Part shown: piece after piece, positions 1-7,300 of the stretch
Numbering within the stretch: position 1 is the stretch's first letter
Layout: every line of letters starts with the position of its first letter
Assembly (NCBI GenBank): GCA_964526435.1
Contig: CAZGIC010000027.1
Coordinates: forward strand, 1 to 21,428
DNA from: Gallispira sp964526435
GTDB taxonomy: Bacteria > Bacillota > Clostridia > Lachnospirales > CAG-274
Direction of reading: 5' to 3'
Length of the DNA stretch: 21,428 nucleotides
Position numbers and translations under genes: made by a program
The notes under the pieces: model-generated
The model's input: only the letters and a program-made list of their open reading frames with translations
What the model was told of the DNA's origin: nothing
Database searches by the model: none

Positions 1-2
1 TT

Positions 3-158
3 TATTATGAGAATGATGGTTTGTGGAGATGTAATAAAAATTTGAGTAATCATACCTTTTTTGATAAGCTGCCTTTGAATATGACTTATCCCGATATACA
101 GCCGATGATGATTGAATATGCTATAGAAAATTTTAATATAGAGAGTAATGAACGATGA
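3..158 (+). CDS. C-terminal end of an unrecognised protein (partial at window edge)
   Basis: An open frame runs from the window edge to a TGA at 156-158 and gives the last 51 residues of a protein that begins upstream. The segment is rich in Asn, aromatic and acidic residues and has no motif I recognise. Its stop overlaps the start of the next gene in an ATGA arrangement, which suggests translational coupling and supports it being a real gene end. No function can be assigned. Confidence 0.5.
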   Translation, partial: YYENDGLWRCNKNLSNHTFFDKLPLNMTYPDIQPMMIEYAIENFNIESNER

Positions 159-394
159 ATGTTATATTTTTAGATATAGATGGTGTGCTTAATTCAAAGA
201 TTTGGAATGAAAATCACAAGGAAGAAATCAAAAGAGGGGTATTAATTGATGAGGATAAAGTAAAATTATTAAAGGAGATCCTTATAAAAACAGGTGCAGT
301 TGTTGTTTTACATTCAGGCCGGAAATTCTGGTTTGATAAAGATATTAAGCCGATAAGAAAAGAGTCAGAATTTCTTGCTGGTTTGGTGCGGTAA
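155..394 (+). CDS. HAD-superfamily phosphatase-like protein, N-terminal fragment
   Basis: The 79-residue product begins with the HAD motif I segment FLDIDGVLNS, with the nucleophile and acid/base Asp pair at residues 7 and 9. The rest resembles the start of small single-domain HAD proteins of the 'HAD domain' type often annotated as hypothetical. A motif II-like position is seen around VVLHSGRK near residues 50-57, although the family usually has Ser-Ser/Thr there. Family members are usually about 150-180 residues, so the half carrying the motif III Lys and motif IV acidic pair is missing. The start overlaps the preceding stop by ATGA. Following sequence shows no in-frame continuation. I read this as a truncated, probably inactive gene, though a small orphan protein cannot be excluded. 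Confidence 0.55.
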   Translation: MNVIFLDIDGVLNSKIWNENHKEEIKRGVLIDEDKVKLLKEILIKTGAVVVLHSGRKFWFDKDIKPIRKESEFLAGLVR

Positions 395-438
395 ATCGGA
401 ATTTATAGTAAAATTCATCATTGCTGAATTTTATGTAA

Positions 439-585
439 TGTTTTCAAACTCCTTGCATTGCACAGAATGATATCGTTTTAAATATGGACGGAAATACAAT
501 TATTAAATATTTGCAATACTATATAAAAGAAAAAGAATATAATTCGGAAATTGTGTTTGAAGAGAACAGGTATAGATTTATTTAA
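439..585 (+). pseudogene. Possible coding remnant downstream of the HAD fragment
   Basis: A frame open from 439 to a TAA at 583-585 contains an ATG at 484. The 33 residues after the ATG look protein-like, with a KYLQYYIKEKEY helix and a charged C-terminus, but there is no ribosome binding site before the ATG. It may be the broken tail of the HAD gene or of another lost gene. I recognise no family. Confidence 0.2.
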
Positions 586-636
586 TGTATATCTGAAAAA
601 AGGTGCAAAAAAATGTTAAAAATAGTTTAAAAGTGC

Positions 637-665
637 TTGAAATGGAAAATAAAATATGTTAAAAT
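637..665 (+). promoter_or_regulatory. Sigma-A promoter of the T-box/aspS-gatCAB transcript
   Basis: A -35 box TTGAAA (637-642) and a -10 box TAAAAT (660-665) are separated by exactly 17 bp. Transcription would begin near 672, just before the conserved 5' part of the T-box leader. Confidence 0.7.
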
Positions 666-671
666 AGGCAC

Positions 672-942
672 TATAAATTGTGAATTGCTATGATGAAGAA
701 AAGTAATTTAGGTAAGACTGACAGGGATTTGGTGCCGTGGATTGAGAGCATCAATCTGACACTCCTTTATGAAAGAACACTTCGGAGTTTATTCTGCAAA
801 AGGTTTTGCATAATTGCACCAATTGCCAAGTAGTGGAATACGTTTGGTATGCGTTAAATACCCTTGAGAGGACAATTTTGTCAATACAGGTGGTACCGCG
901 GTTATTCCGTCCTGAGGCTTTAGGGCTTCAGGGCGTTTTTTT
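672..942 (+). promoter_or_regulatory. T-box riboswitch leader, Asn specifier (AAC) with overlapping Glu codon (GAA)
   Basis: The leader holds the diagnostic T-box sequence AGGTGGTACCGCGG at 888-901, with the UGG bulge (891-893) that pairs with the tRNA acceptor end and U at the variable discriminator-pairing position (894). Upstream, AGTA-type and AG-bulge elements of Stem I lie around 700-730. The specifier region reads GAAAGAACACTTCGGAG (from 771), in which AAC at 776-778 is followed by the conserved A. AAC is an Asn codon. Shifted one base, 775-777 reads GAA, a Glu codon. Known family behaviour is that uncharged cognate tRNA stabilises the antiterminator and lets transcription enter the operon. 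The downstream genes make Asn-tRNA(Asn) by transamidation, so Asn sensing fits. The Stem I folding was judged by eye. Confidence 0.9.
908..942 (+). terminator. T-box attenuator terminator
   Basis: An 11-bp stem pairs 908-918 with 925-935 (one end CGTCCTGAGGC, the other GGCTTCAGGGCG with G-U pairs) and is followed by seven T residues at 936-942. Its 5' arm lies directly downstream of the conserved T-box sequence, the usual mutually exclusive terminator/antiterminator arrangement. Confidence 0.9.
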
Positions 943-1000
943 ATATAAAGGTATTGCTTAGTATTTATAGATGTCAGCTTTTTGAATCTTTGTTCCGAAA

Positions 1001-1039
1001 TGCAGGTAAAGTAACGGGCGATTAATAATCGCCCCTGCA
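1001..1039 (+). repeat. Nested palindromic intergenic repeat
   Basis: An inner palindrome GGGCGATTAATAATCGCCC (1016-1034, nine pairs around one base) sits inside an outer pair TGCAGG (1001-1006) / CCTGCA (1034-1039). Reversed, it reads like the 'GGGGCGATTATTAATCGCCC' intergenic repeats that I recall as common in Clostridia genomes. It lies in the untranslated leader between the T-box terminator and aspS and has no T-tract, so it is not a terminator. Confidence 0.55.
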
Positions 1040-1126
1040 AATTATAGGGTGATTGAGCCGTTGAATATTTTATAATATTACTTTTTGATCATAGCTAAAT
1101 GGACTACACAGGAAAGGTGAGAAAAA

Positions 1127-2461
1127 ATGGTTAATGCTACAGGCGAAAGGACTATAACAGACTTATCCATTGATGAACTTAAGTCACTTAGTCCCGAAGA
1201 AAAAAAGTGTGTAACAACTCACGGCGTTATTTATAATGTCAGAGATATGGGTGATTTTGCCTTCATTATCATCAGAAAAATAGGCGGTCTTGTTCAGTGC
1301 TTTTATGACAAGAAGATAACAGAAGAAGACAGACACCTTTTTCAGGATGAAACAAGTATAAGAGTTACAGGCGAAGTAAGAGATGAGGAAAGGGCAGTAA
1401 ACGGCTTTGAAATTGTTATTGACAGTTTAGAGGTGCTGTCTTCACCAAAAGAGGAATTGCCTTTAAATGTAAGTAAAAGAAAACTTAATATTGCCATTGA
1501 AAACGAAATAGAAATAAGACCTGTTACCCTCAGAAATGAACAGAGAAGAAGTGTATTCAAACTTCAGGAGGGTATTGTAAGAGGTTTCAGAAGATACCTT
1601 GAAGACAATGGGTTTACTGAAATATTTTCTCCTAAGATAATTGCGGCAGGTGCAGAGGGCGGTGCCAATATATTCAAGCTTGATTACTTTGGTAAAAAAG
1701 CGTATTTAGCACAGTCACCTCAGACATATAAGCAGACACTTATACCTGTTTATGAAAGAGTATTTGAAATAGCCCCTGTATTCAGAGCTGAGAAGCATGA
1801 TACTGCAAGACATCTTAACGAATATGTTTCAGTTGACTTTGAAATGGGATTTATAAACAGTTTTTATGATGTTATAAATATGGAAACAGGAATGTTAAAA
1901 TACTGCTTTAAGTATCTTAAGGAAAATTATGCACTTGTGTTAAAGAAATTAGGCTGTGAGCTTCCTGAAATCGACACTATTCCATGTGTTAAGTTCAGAG
2001 ATGCAAAGGAAATGGTTGCAAAGAAGTATGGCAGAAAGATAAAGGATCCTTATGACCTTGAACCTGAGGAAGAAAGACTTATAGGTGAGCTTTTTAAAGA
2101 GGATTATGGCAGTGATTTTGTATTTGTAACACATTATCCTGTTAAGAAAAGACCTTTCTATGCTATGGATGACCCTGAGGATCCTAAATATACACTGAGC
2201 TTTGACTTGTTGTTCAGAGGACTGGAAATCACTACAGGCGGTCAGAGAATTCATGACTATGATGAGCAGGTTAAGAAAATGATATTTAAGGGACTTTATC
2301 CCGAAGATTTTGAAAGCTATTTAATGCTCCACAAGTACGGATGTCCGCCTCATGGCGGTCTGGGTATGGGTCTTGAAAGACTTGTAATGAGGTTACTTGA
2401 CGAGAAGAACATAAGAGCAACTTCTATGTTCCCAAGAGATACAACAAGACTGAATCCATAA
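1127..2461 (+). CDS. aspS: Aspartyl-tRNA synthetase, archaeal/non-discriminating type
   Basis: This class IIb synthetase charges tRNA(Asp) with Asp and, in the non-discriminating form, also misacylates tRNA(Asn) to Asp-tRNA(Asn) for GatCAB. The 444 residues match the short archaeal-type enzyme and not the ~590-residue bacterial AspRS, which has a GAD insertion. An N-terminal OB-fold anticodon-binding domain spans about 27-107. The class II core includes QSPQTYKQ (197-203), motif 2 FRAEKHDTARHLNEY (219-233) and motif 3 GLGMGLERL (411-419). QSPQ and VDFEM argue for AspRS and against AsnRS. The ATG follows GGAAAGGTGA at good spacing. Direct linkage to gatCAB under an Asn T-box strongly implies the non-discriminating activity. 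I did not resolve the tRNA-discriminating residues. Confidence 0.93.
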   Translation: MVNATGERTITDLSIDELKSLSPEEKKCVTTHGVIYNVRDMGDFAFIIIRKIGGLVQCFYDKKITEEDRHLFQDETSIRVTGEVRDEERAVNGFEIVIDSLEVLSSPKEELPLNVSKRKLNIAIENEIEIRPVTLRNEQRRSVFKLQEGIVRGFRRYLEDNGFTEIFSPKIIAAGAEGGANIFKLDYFGKKAYLAQSPQTYKQTLIPVYERVFEIAPVFRAEKHDTARHLNEYVSVDFEMGFINSFYDVINMETGMLKYCFKYLKENYALVLKKLGCELPEIDTIPCVKFRDAKEMVAKKYGRKIKDPYDLEPEEERLIGELFKEDYGSDFVFVTHYPVKKRPFYAMDDPEDPKYTLSFDLLFRGLEITTGGQRIHDYDEQVKKMIFKGLYPEDFESYLMLHKYGCPPHGGLGMGLERLVMRLLDEKNIRATSMFPRDTTRLNP

Positions 2462-2472
2462 GGAGGTAAATT

Positions 2473-2931
2473 ATGACTGTTCAGGAAAAGTTAATTGCTT
2501 GCCTTGTTGAAAATACTGGCATTGAACTGAATGATGCAATGCTTGAGAATGTTAAGGTAAGATTTGATATGATATTAGACCTTATCGGCTACAGTAATGT
2601 AACAGAAACTGTTTCAGAAAACAGGGTTGTAAATGTTGCCGAAACAGGTATTGATGATAATCTTATAAAGTATCTTGAAGAACTTTCAAGACTCAGACTT
2701 ACTCATGAAGAAGAGGAAAGGGCTAAGACTGATCTTACAAAGATACTTGGCTACATTGATATGTTAAATGAGCTTGATACAACAGATGTAGAGGCTATGA
2801 GCCATCCATTCCCTTATACTAACAACTTCAGAGAAGATGAGTGTAAGGAGTCTACAGAGAGAGAATTAATATTAAAGAATGCACCTCAGCAGAAAGACGG
2901 CTGTTTTAAGGTGCCTACGACCGTAGAATAG
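2473..2931 (+). CDS. gatC: Asp-tRNA(Asn)/Glu-tRNA(Gln) amidotransferase subunit C with N-terminal extension
   Basis: GatC is the small belt subunit that wraps GatA and GatB and stabilises the transamidosome. The C-terminal ~95 residues are canonical: a helical LSRLRLTHEEEERAK segment (about 71-85), the NELDTTDVEAMSHP segment, the FREDE motif and the NAPQQKDGCFKVP tail. The protein is 152 residues, whereas the family is usually about 95. Roughly 57 extra N-terminal residues form a predicted amphipathic helical region of no family I know. The long start is well supported: a TAAGGAGG ribosome binding site overlaps the aspS stop and is ideally spaced from ATG 2473, while no such site precedes an internal Met near the canonical start. 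It is cotranscribed with aspS (11 nt gap) and gatA (14 nt gap). Confidence 0.92.
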   Translation: MTVQEKLIACLVENTGIELNDAMLENVKVRFDMILDLIGYSNVTETVSENRVVNVAETGIDDNLIKYLEELSRLRLTHEEEERAKTDLTKILGYIDMLNELDTTDVEAMSHPFPYTNNFREDECKESTERELILKNAPQQKDGCFKVPTTVE

Positions 2932-2945
2932 GGAGGATATTATAA

Positions 2946-4430
2946 ATGGAATTAAAAAATAAAACTGCCCTTGAAATAGGTCAGATGATTAAAAATAAAG
3001 AAGTATCCTCTGTTGAGGTTACTAAAGAAATGCTTAAGAATATCAAAAGCAGAGATGAAAAGGTCAATGCTTTTGTTACCGTATTTGAAGAAGAGGCTGT
3101 AAAGCAGGCTGAAGAGGTACAGGCAAAAATCGATTCAGGAGAACTTAATTCTCCTCTTGCAGGTGTGCCTATGGGAATTAAGGACAATATATGTACAAAG
3201 GACAGACTTACTACCTGTGGTTCAAAAATGCTTTATAACTTTAAGCCCCCATATAATGCAACTGCAACAGATAAACTTGAAGAAGCAGGTGCTGTTGTAC
3301 TTGGTAAGCTTAATATGGACGAGTTTGCAATGGGTGGATCAACTGAAACATCATATTTTGGTGCAACAGGAAATCCTTGGGATACAGAGAGAGTTCCCGG
3401 AGGTTCATCAGGAGGAAGTGCTGCTGCTGTAGCTGCTCAGGAAGTTACTTATGCTCTTGGTTCAGATACAGGCGGTTCCATAAGACAGCCTTGTTCATTC
3501 TGCGGTGTAAGCGGTATTAAGCCTACTTACGGTGCTGTATCAAGATACGGTCTTGTTGCCTTTGCATCTTCCCTTGACCAGATAGGACCTTTGGGAAGAG
3601 ATATTAAGGACTGTGCAGAGGTGCTTTCAGTAATAAGCGGTCACGATCCTAAGGATTCTACATCAGTTAAAAGACCTGTGTTTGATTTTTCAAACTGTTT
3701 TAACACAGATTTAAGGGGAATGAAAATAGGTATCCCTACAAACTATTTCGGCAAGGGTCTTGATGAAGATGTTAAAAAGCCTGTTCTTGAGGCTGCCGAA
3801 ACATTAAAGAAGCTTGGGGCTGAAATTGAAGAATTTGAAATGAATATTGTGGACTATGCTATTCCTACTTATTATGTTCTTGCCTGTGCAGAAGCCAGCT
3901 CTAACCTTTCAAGATATGACGGTATAAAGTACGGATACAGAAACAGAGATTGTGAGGACTTAATGGAAGTTTACTTGACTTCAAGAAGCGAGGGCTTTGG
4001 TATGGAAGTTAAGAGAAGAATTATGCTTGGTTCCTTTGTGTTAAGTTCAGGATATTATGACGCATACTACAATAAGAGCTTAAAGGTAAGGGGACTTATT
4101 AAAAAGAGCTTTGATGAAGCTTTTGAAAAGTATGATATGATATTGTCACCTGTTGCTCCTACGACAGCATATAAAATAGGTGAAAATTCTTCTGATCCTC
4201 TTAAAATGTATTTAGGTGATATTTATACAGTATCTGTAAATCTTGCAGGTATTCCTGCCGTATCTGTGCCTTGTGGCTTTGGCAATAATGGTATGCCTGT
4301 AGGTATGCAGTTAATAGGAAATGCTTTTGACGAGCCTAAGCTTGTGAGAGCTGCCTATGCTTTCCAGAAGGAAACTGATTTCCACACTAAAAAGCCTGAA
4401 ATGGCTGAAGTGAAAGGAGGAAATAACTAA
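2946..4430 (+). CDS. gatA: Asp-tRNA(Asn)/Glu-tRNA(Gln) amidotransferase subunit A
   Basis: GatA is the amidase subunit that hydrolyses Gln and passes ammonia through a channel to GatB. At 494 residues it has the usual length. The amidase-signature catalytic triad is complete: Lys79 in PMGIKDN, cis-Ser154 in PGGSSGGSAAA and nucleophile Ser178 in GSDTGGSIRQP. The C-terminal region AGIPAVSVPCGF...PVGMQLIG is typical. A GGAGG site lies 9 nt before the ATG. The TAA stop shares one A with the gatB start codon, so the two are tightly coupled. Nothing is unusual in the sequence. Confidence 0.96.
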   Translation: MELKNKTALEIGQMIKNKEVSSVEVTKEMLKNIKSRDEKVNAFVTVFEEEAVKQAEEVQAKIDSGELNSPLAGVPMGIKDNICTKDRLTTCGSKMLYNFKPPYNATATDKLEEAGAVVLGKLNMDEFAMGGSTETSYFGATGNPWDTERVPGGSSGGSAAAVAAQEVTYALGSDTGGSIRQPCSFCGVSGIKPTYGAVSRYGLVAFASSLDQIGPLGRDIKDCAEVLSVISGHDPKDSTSVKRPVFDFSNCFNTDLRGMKIGIPTNYFGKGLDEDVKKPVLEAAETLKKLGAEIEEFEMNIVDYAIPTYYVLACAEASSNLSRYDGIKYGYRNRDCEDLMEVYLTSRSEGFGMEVKRRIMLGSFVLSSGYYDAYYNKSLKVRGLIKKSFDEAFEKYDMILSPVAPTTAYKIGENSSDPLKMYLGDIYTVSVNLAGIPAVSVPCGFGNNGMPVGMQLIGNAFDEPKLVRAAYAFQKETDFHTKKPEMAEVKGGNN

Positions 4431-5866
4431 TGAATTATCAAATGGTAGTAGGCTTGGAAGTACATGTTGAGTTGTCTACTAAGTCAAAGATTTTCTGCAG
4501 TTGTACTACTGAGTTCGGCGGAGAACCCAATACACATGTCTGCCCTGTTTGTTCGGGTATGCCTGGAGTACTTCCTGTATTAAATAAAAAGGTTGTTGAA
4601 TATGCCATAAGGGCAGGTATTGCAACTAACTGTGAAATTACAAGATATAATAAATTTGACAGAAAGAATTATTTCTATCCCGATCTTCCAAAGGCTTATC
4701 AGGTAAGTCAGTTGTATCTGCCTATATGCAGAAACGGTAAGGTTGAAATTGAAGTTAATGGCGAAAAGAAATATATAGGTATACATGAAATCCATATGGA
4801 GGAAGATGCCGGTAAGCTTGTACATGACCCTTGGGATGACTGTACACTTGTTGACTACAACAGATGCGGTGTTCCTCTTTTGGAAATAGTATCAGAGCCT
4901 GATTTCAGAAGTGCTGATGAAGTTATTGCTTATCTTACAAAGTTAAGGGAAACAATGATGTACCTTGGTGTGTCTGACTGTAAGATGCAGGAAGGTTCAA
5001 TGAGAGCCGATGTAAATATTTCAGTAATGCCAATGGGTTCAAATAAGTTTGGTACACGTACAGAAATGAAGAATATGAACTCATTTAAAGCTATTTACAA
5101 GGCTATTAACTATGAGGCACAGCGTCAGATCGATATACTTGAGGCAGGCGGTGCTGTGACCCAGGAAACAAGAAGATGGGATGACAATAAGGATGCAAGC
5201 TTTGCTATGAGAAGCAAGGAAAATGCCCAGGATTACAGATATTTCCCTGAGCCTGACCTTCTTCCGATTGAAATAAGCGAAGAGTGGATTCAGAATACAA
5301 AGGACAATATGCCCGAATTGCCTGAGGCTAAAAGAGCAAGATATATGTCTGAGTTTGGACTGTCTGAATATGATGCATCTGTTATTACTGCTGAAAGACA
5401 GATTGCATATGTATTTGAAGATGCAACTGCCATATGCGGCAAACCTAAGGAAGTCTGCAATTATGTAATGGGCGAGCTTATGAGACTTATGAGCGAAACA
5501 GGCACTCTTGCAGAGGAGCTTGAAATAGATCCTAAGAAGATAGCTGAAATTATTGAACTTGTTGCTGACGGTAAGATCAACAGAACTGCAGCCAAGGAAG
5601 TATTTGAGGCTGTATTCAGAGAAAATGCTGAACCTGAAAAATATATTGAAGAGCATAATCTTGCTATGGTTGATGATACTGCTCTTGTTGAAGAAATTGT
5701 TGCAAAGGTTATAAATGATAATCCTAAGTCAATTGAAGATATTAAATCAGGCAAGGCAAAGGCGAGAGGCTTCCTTGTTGGTCAGACTATGAAGGCACTT
5801 AAGGGTAAGGCTAATCCACAGACTGTAAATAAGGTGCTGGATGAAAAATTAAGTGAAATATTATAA
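4430..5866 (+). CDS. gatB: Asp-tRNA(Asn)/Glu-tRNA(Gln) amidotransferase subunit B
   Basis: GatB binds the misacylated tRNA, activates its side-chain carboxylate with ATP and carries out transamidation with ammonia from GatA. The 478-residue protein has the family start VGLEVHVEL, a zinc-site cysteine set at residues 23, 25, 38 and 41 (CSC...CPVC), the cradle motif KNMNSFK (about 209-215), DYRYFPEPDLLP near 264-275, and a C-terminal helical YqeY-like domain ending in KALKGKANPQTVNKVLDE, which contacts the tRNA elbow. The start overlaps the gatA stop by one base, and an AAAGGAGG site lies inside the end of gatA. A strong terminator follows, so this is the last gene of the operon. Confidence 0.96.
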   Translation: MNYQMVVGLEVHVELSTKSKIFCSCTTEFGGEPNTHVCPVCSGMPGVLPVLNKKVVEYAIRAGIATNCEITRYNKFDRKNYFYPDLPKAYQVSQLYLPICRNGKVEIEVNGEKKYIGIHEIHMEEDAGKLVHDPWDDCTLVDYNRCGVPLLEIVSEPDFRSADEVIAYLTKLRETMMYLGVSDCKMQEGSMRADVNISVMPMGSNKFGTRTEMKNMNSFKAIYKAINYEAQRQIDILEAGGAVTQETRRWDDNKDASFAMRSKENAQDYRYFPEPDLLPIEISEEWIQNTKDNMPELPEAKRARYMSEFGLSEYDASVITAERQIAYVFEDATAICGKPKEVCNYVMGELMRLMSETGTLAEELEIDPKKIAEIIELVADGKINRTAAKEVFEAVFRENAEPEKYIEEHNLAMVDDTALVEEIVAKVINDNPKSIEDIKSGKAKARGFLVGQTMKALKGKANPQTVNKVLDEKLSEIL

Positions 5867-5876
5867 ATATAAATGT

Positions 5877-5908
5877 AAAATGCCGAAATGCTGAATTTCG
5901 GCATTTTT
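5877..5908 (+). terminator. Rho-independent terminator of aspS-gatCAB
   Basis: A perfect 9-bp stem, TGCCGAAAT (5881-5889) with ATTTCGGCA (5895-5903), has a 5-nt loop. It is flanked by AAAA upstream and TTTTT downstream, so it may also act on the opposite strand. Confidence 0.9.
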
Positions 5909-5932
5909 GATTCTTATTAAAGTATATTTATA

Positions 5933-5963
5933 TAATAAAAATGACGGCTGTAATAACCGTCAT
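5933..5963 (-). terminator. Terminator of the minus-strand small gene
   Basis: An inverted repeat ATGACGG (5941-5947) / CCGTCAT (5957-5963) is followed, in the minus direction, by a T-rich run (5931-5940). It lies just past the stop of the minus-strand gene at 5983. Confidence 0.65.
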
Positions 5964-5982
5964 TTATTATTTACAAACTATA

Positions 5983-6216
5983 TCAGTAACTATTGCTTCC
6001 GTATGTGATACCTTCGGAAGTAATACATATACGTGCCTTTTTGTTGCCAAGATGGATAATGTCAATAAGTCCGTTTTCTTCAAGTTCTTTGAGGGATTTT
6101 AAAATATTACTTAATTCATTTTCATTATTTGCTTTGTAATAATAAGTATACATATCTCCGCCCATTAAGTAGGACTGATAGACTCTGCTGAAAATTTTTT
6201 GGGCTGTATTCGTCAT
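5983..6216 (-). CDS. Small winged-helix-like protein, function unknown
   Basis: This is the only gene on the minus strand. The ATG at 6216 gives 77 residues. An AGGAG site on the minus strand lies 8 nt before it, which argues against the in-frame GTG nine bases upstream, since that GTG would overlap the site. The protein has an N-terminal helix, the pattern NNENELSNILKSLKELEE (a likely recognition-helix region), then ENGLIDIIHLGNKKARICIT, which reads like the beta-hairpin wing of a winged-helix fold, and a short C-terminal tail. It may be a small DNA-binding regulator, but I cannot name a family. A TATAAT-like box lies at 6238-6243 on the minus strand without a clear -35. The gene is convergent with gatB and divergent from relQ. 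Confidence 0.7.
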   Translation of the reverse strand: MTNTAQKIFSRVYQSYLMGGDMYTYYYKANNENELSNILKSLKELEENGLIDIIHLGNKKARICITSEGITYGSNSY

Positions 6217-6454
6217 AGAAGTCACTCCTGTAAAAAAATTATATCTAATGTATTCAATAAAAACACACCATTTATATTATGTATTATATAGTAGATGTAA
6301 AAAAAAATCAAGAGAATTTACAAATTATTTAAAATAGATACAATTTCATAAAGTTAATTATTATAACTAAGGATATTCTTAAGAAAACACATAAAGTGGA
6401 ATAAAACACCTCTGTTGAAAATAATAAAATGTTTGTATAAATGCTTTAATTACG

Positions 6455-6483
6455 TTGAAAAGAAGAAGTGTTTATGTTAATAT
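6455..6483 (+). promoter_or_regulatory. Sigma-A promoter candidate for the relQ cluster
   Basis: TTGAAA (6455-6460) and TAATAT (6478-6483) are 17 bp apart. The predicted start, near 6490, would leave a very short leader, with the GGAGGTG site almost at the 5' end. A weaker alternative is TTGAAA at 6415-6420 with TAAATG at 6438-6443. Confidence 0.5.
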
Positions 6484-6498
6484 ATATATGGAGGTGTA

Positions 6499-7299
6499 AT
6501 GAATATGTTGCTAGACTGGAAACAGGCATTGCTTCCTTATGAGCAGGCAGTTGATGAGCTTGTAATTAAGTTTAAGGGAATAAAGAGAGAATATTATACG
6601 GCAAATATGATTTCTCCTATTGAGGATGTTACAGGGCGTGTTAAAACTGTTGCAAGTATAATAGAAAAGGCTAACAGACGTAACATTCCTCTTGACAAGG
6701 CTCTTGATGTCCTTGAGGATATAGCTGGCATAAGAATAATATGCAGATTTGTTGATGACATACAGGAAGTTATTGAATTAATAAGAAAAAGGGACGGCAA
6801 GGATATGGAAATCCTTGAAGAAGAGGATTACATAACAAATACAAAAACAAGCGGGTACAGAAGTTATCATATAACTATAAGTTACCCTATGTTTGTACAG
6901 GGAGAGTATAAAAAGCTTAAGTGTGAGCTTCAGATAAGAACTCTTGCTATGAATTTCTGGGCCACTATTGAACATTCTCTCAGGTATAAATTTGACAAAA
7001 ATGTTCCTTCTGAAATAAAAAACAGACTTAAGGTGTGTGCGGAGGCTGCCTATAAGCTTGATGAGGAAATGGACAAAATCAAAGATGAGTTAATGGAATC
7101 TCAGCAGTTTATGGAAAACAGAGAACAGCTTATTAATAAAATAATACATAATATACATGTATTGTATAACAGTTCAAATGTTAAAAATAAAAATGAGTAT
7201 AACTATCAGTTTATTAATCTCTATCAGGAGGGTAATATTGATAAACTGAGGGAATTTAATGCTGAACTTGAAACTTTGCTTAAAGATATAGGAGAATAA
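6499..7299 (+). CDS. relQ: RelQ/YjbM-type small alarmone synthetase
   Basis: The protein transfers pyrophosphate from ATP to GDP or GTP to make (p)ppGpp, the stringent-response alarmone. It is cytosolic and, in known relatives, tetrameric. The RelA_SpoT synthetase domain covers about 40-165: EDIAGIRIICRF (73-84), SGYRSYHITI (118-127) and ELQIRTLAMNFWATIEHSLRYK (from 143). The N-terminus MLLDWKQALLPYEQAVDEL matches RelQ proteins. There is no hydrolase, TGS or ACT domain, so it is not a full-length Rel. At 266 residues it is longer than B. subtilis YjbM (about 211), because of a C-terminal helical, Asn-rich extension. ATG 6499 lies only 4 nt after GGAGG. The in-frame ATG at 6505 is an equally plausible start. 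One base separates its stop from the next gene. Confidence 0.88.
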   Translation: MNMLLDWKQALLPYEQAVDELVIKFKGIKREYYTANMISPIEDVTGRVKTVASIIEKANRRNIPLDKALDVLEDIAGIRIICRFVDDIQEVIELIRKRDGKDMEILEEEDYITNTKTSGYRSYHITISYPMFVQGEYKKLKCELQIRTLAMNFWATIEHSLRYKFDKNVPSEIKNRLKVCAEAAYKLDEEMDKIKDELMESQQFMENREQLINKIIHNIHVLYNSSNVKNKNEYNYQFINLYQEGNIDKLREFNAELETLLKDIGE

Positions 7300-7300
7300 A

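Noticed and set aside
789..1040. 83-codon frame on the minus strand across the T-box leader
   Set aside because: It covers the T-box, terminator and palindromic repeat, has no ribosome site and no recognisable protein pattern.
1342..2254. Minus-strand frames inside aspS
   Set aside because: They are antisense shadows of a clearly coding gene, with low-complexity hydrophobic translations.
3157..3432. Second + strand frame inside gatA
   Set aside because: It lies inside the catalytic region of gatA in another frame and has no ribosome site.
5081..5754. Long minus-strand frames (191 and 97 codons) inside gatB
   Set aside because: They are antisense to an intact gatB, their translations are rich in Ser, Phe, Ile and Cys with no domain pattern, and neither has a start signal.
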